The translations under genes and the position numbers were made by a program. The notes beneath the pieces are model-generated. The model had not been told where the DNA came from. It saw only the letters and a list, made by a program, of their open reading frames with translations, and searched no databases. DNA of 12,204 nucleotides from Candidatus Sphingobacterium stercoripullorum. Lineage in GTDB: Bacteria; Bacteroidota; Bacteroidia; Sphingobacteriales; Sphingobacteriaceae. The DNA is taken from contig DXEZ01000305.1 in the NCBI GenBank assembly GCA_019114715.1, positions 1 through 12,204 on the forward strand, in the 5' to 3' direction. Below, piece by piece: positions 8,138-12,204 of this stretch (the first letter of the stretch is position 1; each line of letters starts with the position of its first letter).

Positions 8138-8229
8138 TTACTTTATATATTTTTGAATTTAACCATTCATTCGGACTAAATTTCAGCCTCGAAAAAACAG
8201 CATTTTTATTATCTTTAAGAACAAAGTTT

Positions 8230-8249
8230 AAGCGTAAGGTGTCACGCTT
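8230..8249 (-). promoter_or_regulatory. Short inverted repeat AAGCGT-N8-ACGCTT in the nrdH leader
   Basis: A perfect 6-bp inverted repeat with an 8-nt spacer lies just downstream of the predicted nrdH transcription start on the minus strand. It could be a small hairpin near the 5' end of the mRNA or a protein-binding dyad. It is short enough to be chance. Confidence 0.3.
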
Positions 8250-8256
8250 TGGAAGT

Positions 8257-8275
8257 ACAAATATGTAACAAATAT
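8257..8275. repeat. Direct repeat ACAAATAT with 11-bp period at the nrd promoter
   Basis: ACAAATAT occurs at 8257-8264 and 8268-8275, 11 bp apart, or about one helical turn. The second copy overlaps the candidate -7 element of nrdH. It could be a tandem operator, but in AT-rich DNA chance is a real alternative. Confidence 0.3.
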
Positions 8276-8276
8276 A
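8269..8276 (-). promoter_or_regulatory. Putative -7 promoter element (TATATTTG) of the nrdHIEF operon
   Basis: The minus strand reads TATATTTG, matching TAnnTTTG, 131 bp upstream of the nrdH ATG. It is the only exact match on this strand of the control region. A start a few bases downstream would give a leader of about 125 nt. No TTG is found at the standard upstream spacing. Confidence 0.4.
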
Positions 8277-8295
8277 CGCGCATAAAAAACGATAC

Positions 8296-8304
8296 TTTTC
8301 CACA
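8296..8304 (+). promoter_or_regulatory. DnaA-box-like sequence with one mismatch (TTTTCCACA)
   Basis: TTTTCCACA differs from the consensus TTATCCACA at one position. It lies 20 bp upstream of the candidate nrdH -7 element and faces the perfect box at 8386-8394 in inverted orientation. On its own it would not be called. Confidence 0.35.
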
Positions 8305-8385
8305 CGTGACAAAAACCCGAAGCTAAAACATTGCCCTAAGCCCACAAATACCCTCAATCACCTAATTAGCAACCCATTAAATCGA

Positions 8386-8394
8386 TGTGGATAA
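8386..8394 (-). promoter_or_regulatory. Perfect consensus DnaA box (TTATCCACA)
   Basis: The plus strand reads TGTGGATAA, the exact complement of the 9-bp DnaA box TTATCCACA. It lies in the nrdH-rsmA control region, about 110 bp upstream of the candidate nrd -7 element and about 65 bp upstream of that of rsmA. A given 9-mer on either strand is expected in roughly 0.3% of random 345-bp segments. DnaA boxes upstream of ribonucleotide reductase genes are known for E. coli nrdAB. A regulatory role here is inference. Confidence 0.55.
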
Positions 8395-8458
8395 CTTCAT
8401 TTTTTGCCAGCAACAGAATATTGCCGTCGATTTTTCATCTAATTGTCATAGTAAGCCT

Positions 8459-8466
8459 TATCTTTG
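8459..8466 (+). promoter_or_regulatory. Putative -7 promoter element (TATCTTTG) of the rsmA operon
   Basis: TATCTTTG matches TAnnTTTG and ends 16 bp before the rsmA ATG, implying a leader of only about 10 nt. A TTG occurs at 8443-8445, but its 13-bp spacing is too short for the usual -33 element. Confidence 0.5.
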
Positions 8467-8482
8467 AAAAAAGCAAATTTCA

Positions 8483-9268
8483 ATGAACTCAGTACAAGCG
8501 AAAAAACATTTAGGACAGCATTTTTTAAACGATAAAAATATCGCGAAAAAAATCGTCGATTCTCTAACTCCAAATTTAGGTTTTTCGAAAGTCCTGGAGG
8601 TGGGCCCAGGCATGGGAGTTCTATCGGACTTTCTAATAGAAAATCAAGATATTGAGCTTCATTTAATAGATATAGACACGGAGTCCATTGCGTATTTGGA
8701 GAACAAATACCCCAGTTTAGGAAAGCGCTTAATACATGGAGACTTCCTGAAATTAAATTTTCAGGAATTATTCAATGAAAAATTTGCAATTATAGGAAAC
8801 TTCCCCTACAATATTTCCTCGCAGATTTTATTTAAAATACTTGACAACAAAGACCAGGTGCCTCAAACGGTAGGCATGTTTCAAAAAGAAGTGGCAGAAA
8901 GGTGTACAGCACAACCTGGAAGTAAATCCTACGGTATTTTATCCGTATTACTGCAAGCATATTTTGACATTAAATACCTTTTTACGGTAAAAGCAGGAGC
9001 ATTCAACCCTCCGCCTAAAGTTTTATCGGGGGTCATTGAATTAAGAAGAAACAATGTAAGGAAGCTCGATTGCAACGAAGCATTATTTAAAAAAGTGGTC
9101 AAGGCGGCTTTTAATCAACGAAGGAAAACTCTCCGAAATGCCTTATCTGTAATTCTATCTAAAGAAAAGCTAAATGCCAACCCCATTGATTTCTTAAGTT
9201 TAAGAGCAGAGAGGCTTAGTGTTGAAGATTTTATTAAATTGACCAATCAAATTGAAAAAGCATTATAA
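8483..9268 (+). CDS. rsmA: 16S rRNA (adenine1518-N6/adenine1519-N6)-dimethyltransferase RsmA (KsgA)
   Basis: RsmA transfers four methyl groups from S-adenosylmethionine to two adjacent adenines in helix 45 of 16S rRNA, a late check on 30S assembly. The 261-aa protein starts with the family-typical AKKHLGQHF segment (6-14). It then shows the SAM-binding loop LEVGPGMG (38-45), the acidic residue in LIDID (61-65) that holds the ribose, GDF (86-88), and the catalytic NFPYN motif (106-110). FNPPPKV (174-180) and the C-terminal basic helical domain with FNQRRKTLRNAL complete the family pattern. Length is normal. The start is the first ATG in frame, preceded by A-rich sequence without a Shine-Dalgarno. 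The 9-bp gap to the next gene suggests co-transcription with the dehydrogenase. Confidence 0.97.
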   Translation: MNSVQAKKHLGQHFLNDKNIAKKIVDSLTPNLGFSKVLEVGPGMGVLSDFLIENQDIELHLIDIDTESIAYLENKYPSLGKRLIHGDFLKLNFQELFNEKFAIIGNFPYNISSQILFKILDNKDQVPQTVGMFQKEVAERCTAQPGSKSYGILSVLLQAYFDIKYLFTVKAGAFNPPPKVLSGVIELRRNNVRKLDCNEALFKKVVKAAFNQRRKTLRNALSVILSKEKLNANPIDFLSLRAERLSVEDFIKLTNQIEKAL

Positions 9269-9277
9269 TAGTCAAAA

Positions 9278-10222
9278 ATGAATCAGGACCCCATATTAAT
9301 CGTCGATGAAGTACATCCTATTTTTTTTGAAACCCTAGAAAAACACGGGATGAAATTTGATTACAAGCCCCACTTGAATCGTGAGGAAGCTTTAAGCATC
9401 ATTCCAACTTATGAAGGACTAGTCATTCGATCGAAGTTTTACGTCGATGCGGATTTTTTAAAACAAGCGAAGAAGTTAAAGTTTATTGCTCGAGGCGGTG
9501 CGGGACTGGATGGAATTGATGAACAATACTGCGATGAACACCGCATCTTGGTTTTCAATGCACCCGAGGGAAACCGCGATGCAGTAGGTGAACATATGTT
9601 GGGCATGCTTTTGAGCCTGCTCCATAATTTAAAGCGTGCAGACGACCAAGTTCGCGATGGACAATGGCTAAGGGAAGCGAATAGAGGATATGAACTCAAG
9701 GGGAAAACCGTTGGACTCATTGGTTATGGCAACAATGGAAGAGCAACCGCGAAAAAGCTGCATGGCTTTGACGTAAACACCCTCGCATACGACAAGTACA
9801 AGGTCAACTACGGTGATCAATATGCTAAAAAAGCAACTATGGAGGAGATTTTTGAACAAGCCGAAGTTGTTAGCTTTCACATTCCGCTGACCGAAGAAAC
9901 CAAGGGAATGATCAACTCTTCTTATTTATCGAAATTTCAAAACCCTATTTACCTTCTCATGGGTGCTAGAGGAGGAGTTATGCACATGGATGCCCTGCTA
10001 GAGGGCTTGGGTAACAACAAGATTCTGGGAGCTGCATTTGATGTATTGCCTGTGGAAAAATTCCCGGAGCTAAATGAGCAAGAATGGTTCAAGGAGCTGA
10101 AAGCCAAAGACAATGTTCTCTTCAGTCCCCACGTTGCAGGCTGGACGCATGAGAGTCATTATAAAATTTCAGAAGTACTAGCAAAAAAAATCATTAAGCT
10201 GTATGCCCTAATAACTCCATAA
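9278..10222 (+). CDS. D-2-hydroxyacid dehydrogenase, phosphoglycerate dehydrogenase-like, without ACT domain
   Basis: This 314-aa protein belongs to the NAD-dependent D-isomer 2-hydroxyacid dehydrogenases. The substrate domain is residues 1-100 and about 290-314, and the Rossmann domain lies between. It has the dinucleotide loop GYGNNG (149-154), an acidic residue ending the second strand (D172, favouring NAD over NADP), and the catalytic triad R231 (GARGG), E260 (DVLPVE) and H285 (SPHVAGWT). The last motif and the overall sequence are closest to SerA-type phosphoglycerate dehydrogenases, but the C-terminal regulatory ACT domain is absent. Substrate cannot be read from the sequence: 3-phosphoglycerate, 4-phosphoerythronate (the PdxB reaction, relevant because pdxA follows) or another 2-oxoacid are possible. 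It lies 9 bp after rsmA and probably shares its mRNA. The ATG at 9278 is preceded by A-rich sequence. Confidence 0.9.
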   Translation: MNQDPILIVDEVHPIFFETLEKHGMKFDYKPHLNREEALSIIPTYEGLVIRSKFYVDADFLKQAKKLKFIARGGAGLDGIDEQYCDEHRILVFNAPEGNRDAVGEHMLGMLLSLLHNLKRADDQVRDGQWLREANRGYELKGKTVGLIGYGNNGRATAKKLHGFDVNTLAYDKYKVNYGDQYAKKATMEEIFEQAEVVSFHIPLTEETKGMINSSYLSKFQNPIYLLMGARGGVMHMDALLEGLGNNKILGAAFDVLPVEKFPELNEQEWFKELKAKDNVLFSPHVAGWTHESHYKISEVLAKKIIKLYALITP

Positions 10223-10395
10223 AACACCCTCGAGACAAGTCGTACTACAGATTAGTAAAGGTGTCACAAAACTGAAGAATAAAGGAGTAGCAAATAGTTA
10301 CATTCTACAATTTAGAAGAGTGAGATTTAATACTTTAGCTGCTACCATCTACAGGCTATAGATAATTATTTCCCTCTTTTGTGATCTTTTTTTTA

Positions 10396-10403
10396 TATTT
10401 TTG
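10396..10403 (+). promoter_or_regulatory. Putative -7 promoter element (TATTTTTG) of pdxA
   Basis: TATTTTTG matches TAnnTTTG and ends 30 bp before the pdxA ATG. A TTTG at 10378-10381 lies upstream, but its 14-bp spacing is shorter than usual. Together with the 211-bp gap after the dehydrogenase this suggests pdxA has its own promoter. I see nothing else convincing in that gap. Confidence 0.45.
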
Positions 10404-10433
10404 GCAATATTTTAACATCAAAAAAGGCTCATA

Positions 10434-11489
10434 ATGCGTGAAAAGCTTAAGGTAGGGATTACCATCGGTGATATTAATGGTATTGGAATGGAAGTAATCA
10501 TCAAGGCTCTTGAAGATAAAAGAGTGCTCGATTTTTTCACCCCCATAGTATATGGAAACTCTAAAGTGGCTTCCTATCATAGAAAAGCTATAGGCGTTCA
10601 AGATTTTAGTTTTCAAATAATTAACAATCCTAATACTGCAAACACGAAGCGTCCGAATTTGATAAACTGCTGGGATGAAGAGGCAAAAATCACGCTAGGG
10701 GAATCGAATTCAGAAGGCGGTAAATACGCATTGATTTCCCTGGAAAAAGCCATGGAAGACTTACAAAATGGGGGTATAGACGTCCTGGTGACTGCCCCAA
10801 TTGATAAGCACAACATCCAACAACAAGGATTTAATTTCCCAGGGCATACTGAATACTTGATGGAAAAAGCTAAGTCCAAAGAAGTATTAATGCTTATGGT
10901 TTGCGAAGATTTAAAACTAGGCGTTGTTACCGGGCATATACCTTTATCAGAGGTTTCTAAAAAGCTGCATAAAAAAGAAATTGTCAATAAGATCAAAACG
11001 CTCAATAAAACGCTAAAAGAAGATTTTTGGGTGAGAAGGCCAAGGATTGCTGTATTGGGTTTAAATCCACATGCAGGTGACAACGGACTACTTGGAGATG
11101 AAGAACAACGGATTATAAGCCCTGCAATTAAGACTGCACAAGAAGAAGAAGACATTTTAGCATTTGGCCCTTTTCCAGCCGACGGATTTTTCGCTTCAGG
11201 TGAATACAAAAAGTTTGACGCTGTTCTTGCCATGTACCACGATCAAGGACTCATTCCTTTTAAATACATAGCAGCTAGAAGAGGGGTCAATTACACAGCT
11301 GGTCTCCCCTTTATACGTACTTCTCCAGACCATGGAACAGGATTGGATATTGCAGGTAAAAATAAAGCTTCTCACGACTCTTTGTTAGAAGCAATATTTA
11401 CAGCTATCCATATACACAATAAAAGAAGTGAGACTAAAGAGCTCTTAGCGAACCCTCTCCCTTTGTCTAATATTGAGCCAGACAATTAA
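10434..11489 (+). CDS. pdxA: 4-hydroxythreonine-4-phosphate dehydrogenase PdxA
   Basis: PdxA oxidises 4-phosphohydroxy-L-threonine with NAD; the product decarboxylates and is condensed by PdxJ with deoxyxylulose phosphate to give pyridoxine phosphate. The 351-aa protein has the expected motifs in order: GITIGDINGIG (8-18), VTAPIDKHNI (119-128), PGHTEYLME (136-144), GLNPHAGDNG (209-218), and YHDQGLIPFKY (268-278) continuing to RTSPDHGTGLDIAGK (295-309). The metal-binding histidines are H138, H213 and H269. K275 and R295 are in positions expected for substrate contacts. Length is slightly above the E. coli enzyme (about 330 aa). The start at 10434 is preceded by AAAAAAGG, a fair ribosome binding site about 7 bp upstream. 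The gene indicates the DXP-dependent vitamin B6 route. It reads in the same direction as its neighbours but with gaps of 211 and 74 bp. Confidence 0.97.
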   Translation: MREKLKVGITIGDINGIGMEVIIKALEDKRVLDFFTPIVYGNSKVASYHRKAIGVQDFSFQIINNPNTANTKRPNLINCWDEEAKITLGESNSEGGKYALISLEKAMEDLQNGGIDVLVTAPIDKHNIQQQGFNFPGHTEYLMEKAKSKEVLMLMVCEDLKLGVVTGHIPLSEVSKKLHKKEIVNKIKTLNKTLKEDFWVRRPRIAVLGLNPHAGDNGLLGDEEQRIISPAIKTAQEEEDILAFGPFPADGFFASGEYKKFDAVLAMYHDQGLIPFKYIAARRGVNYTAGLPFIRTSPDHGTGLDIAGKNKASHDSLLEAIFTAIHIHNKRSETKELLANPLPLSNIEPDN

Positions 11490-11520
11490 TTAATCGTCTA
11501 AAAATCGTTTATTTTTTAAT

Positions 11521-11528
11521 TAGTTTTG
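11521..11528 (+). promoter_or_regulatory. Putative -7 promoter element (TAGTTTTG) of the CCA-adding enzyme gene
   Basis: TAGTTTTG matches TAnnTTTG and ends 35 bp before the ATG at 11564, in the 74-bp gap after pdxA. No TTG is present at standard upstream spacing. No hairpin terminator for pdxA was recognised in the gap, so read-through from pdxA is also possible. Confidence 0.4.
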
Positions 11529-11563
11529 CGTTTTGAAGCAAGAGTATAAAACGAACCTTGAAA

Positions 11564-12204
11564 ATGGTCGAATATCTTCAACATTCTATTTTTAAAGTTA
11601 TTTCGGACACCGCTGAAGAACTTTCTATTACATGCTTTGTAATCGGAGGCTATGTCCGTGACCAAATAATGAACCGCCCTTTTAAAAACGATATAGACAT
11701 CCTTGTTCTAGGTAGCGGAATCGGCTTCGCCGAAAAACTCGGCGAAAAGCTAAAAACTAAGGTATACGTATACAAACGTTTTGGCACTGCTATGCTGCAG
11801 TATGATAACATTCAAATTGAAGTGGTAGGCGCCAGAAAAGAATCTTACAGGTCAGATTCCAGAAAACCAATTGTAGAGGATGGTACTTTAAAGGACGATC
11901 AATCCCGAAGAGATTTCACAATTAATACCCTAGCCATTTCCTTAAACAAAAAGACGCTAGGGGAATTACTTGATCCATTTGATGGCCTAAAGGACATCGA
12001 ACTTAGAACAATAAAAACTCCCCTTGAGCCGGCAAAAACTTTCTCGGACGACCCTTTGCGAATGATGCGAGCAGTACGATTTGCCACGCAATTGAATTTT
12101 AAAATTCACATCGACGCTATAGAAGCTATATCCAACAATAGAGAAAGGATTAAAATCGTCTCCAAGGAGCGGATTATCGATGAGCTGAATAAAATAATTC
12201 TATC
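11564..12204 (+). CDS. cca: Class II CCA-adding enzyme / poly(A) polymerase family tRNA nucleotidyltransferase, C-terminus cut by window edge
   Basis: The enzyme adds or repairs the CCA end of tRNAs without a nucleic acid template. The frame is open for 213 codons to the window end. It shows the polymerase-beta fold head: GGYVRD (28-33), the metal-binding DID pair D43 and D45 with a third acidic residue E86 (IEVVGAR), RRDFTIN (115-121), the nucleotide-selecting region DDPLRMMRAVRFA (162-174), and ERIIDEL (202-208) of the neck domain. This order is diagnostic for class II nucleotidyltransferases. In Bacteroidota such proteins usually continue into an HD domain and total about 470 aa, which would lie beyond the window. 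A poly(A) polymerase cannot be excluded from the head alone, but a lone family member is normally the CCA enzyme. No Shine-Dalgarno; AAA precedes the ATG. Confidence 0.88.
   Translation, partial: MVEYLQHSIFKVISDTAEELSITCFVIGGYVRDQIMNRPFKNDIDILVLGSGIGFAEKLGEKLKTKVYVYKRFGTAMLQYDNIQIEVVGARKESYRSDSRKPIVEDGTLKDDQSRRDFTINTLAISLNKKTLGELLDPFDGLKDIELRTIKTPLEPAKTFSDDPLRMMRAVRFATQLNFKIHIDAIEAISNNRERIKIVSKERIIDELNKIIL

Larger units (their letters stand above)
8240..8311. repeat. Inverted 7-mers (TGTCACG / CGTGACA) flanking the candidate nrd promoter
   Basis: TGTCACG at 8240-8246 and its exact complement CGTGACA at 8305-8311 bracket the candidate nrdH -7 element at 8269-8276. Paired half-sites on both sides of a promoter can be a repressor or activator arrangement. 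The repeats are short and far apart, so this is weak evidence. Confidence 0.25.
8138..8482. other. 345-bp divergent control region between nrdH and rsmA
   Basis: No convincing coding sequence lies here. An open frame on the minus strand that overlaps the nrdH start has low-complexity, basic and aromatic content and no recognisable family. The region holds candidate -7 elements for both flanking genes, one perfect and one near DnaA-box sequence in opposite orientation, and several short repeats listed separately. I looked for an NrdR box (a 16-bp palindrome related to ACACTATATATAGTGT) and did not find one. The roughly 125-nt leader predicted for nrdH does not show the conserved elements of a cobalamin riboswitch that I would recognise. 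Confidence 0.7.

Noticed and set aside
8115..8357. 80-aa open frame on the minus strand in the control region
   Set aside because: It overlaps the nrdH start, has biased composition and no family resemblance, and spans the candidate promoter elements.
8138..8482. Possible replication origin because of the DnaA box and AT-rich DNA
   Set aside because: Only one perfect box and one near match, no box cluster, no obvious unwinding repeats, and no dnaA, dnaN, gidA or parA neighbour. A regulatory reading is simpler.
10223..10433. 211-bp gap between the dehydrogenase and pdxA searched for a small gene, RNA or terminator
   Set aside because: Only weak 5-bp inverted repeats (for example TTCTA/TAGAA at 10303-10317) and the pdxA -7 element were seen; nothing else reaches a reportable level.
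10356..10616. 86-aa open frame on the minus strand over the pdxA 5' end
   Set aside because: Most of it is antisense to clearly coding pdxA sequence; no recognisable domain or start signal.

Overview
The window looks like a chromosomal housekeeping segment from an AT-rich member of the Bacteroidota, probably a flavobacterium-like lineage. The basis is the protein resemblance, the scarcity of clear Shine-Dalgarno sequences, and a TAnnTTTG (-7-type) element in every upstream region. No insertion sequence, prophage, CRISPR array, rRNA or tRNA gene was seen. The genus is not resolved.

Layout: (1) 1-1481, minus strand: ettA, an ABC-F translation factor that runs off the left edge. (2) 1677-4211, plus strand: clpC, a complete AAA+ unfoldase, divergent from ettA and closed by a strong hairpin at 4230-4274 that it shares with the convergent nrd operon. 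(3) 4317-8137, minus strand: a complete class Ib ribonucleotide reductase operon read in the order nrdH-nrdI-nrdE-nrdF, with a 13-bp hairpin between nrdE and nrdF. (4) 8138-8482: a 345-bp divergent control region with a perfect DnaA-box sequence, a one-mismatch second box, short repeats and candidate promoters for both sides. (5) 8483-10222, plus strand: rsmA (16S rRNA dimethyladenosine transferase) followed 9 bp later by a D-2-hydroxyacid dehydrogenase. (6) 10434-11489, plus strand: pdxA of vitamin B6 synthesis. (7) 11564-12204, plus strand: the N-terminal part of a class II CCA-adding enzyme/poly(A) polymerase, cut by the right edge.

The nrd operon makes a self-contained system. NrdE reduces ribonucleoside diphosphates, NrdF carries the metal centre and radical tyrosine, NrdI is the flavodoxin that activates the metal centre in class Ib enzymes, and NrdH re-reduces NrdE. 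The other genes serve translation (ettA, rsmA, cca), protein quality control (clpC) and cofactor synthesis (pdxA, perhaps with the neighbouring dehydrogenase).

I found no convincing undescribed system. The best leads are regulatory: the DnaA-box sequence beside the nrd promoter, the hairpin inside the nrd operon, and the possible role of the dehydrogenase next to pdxA.
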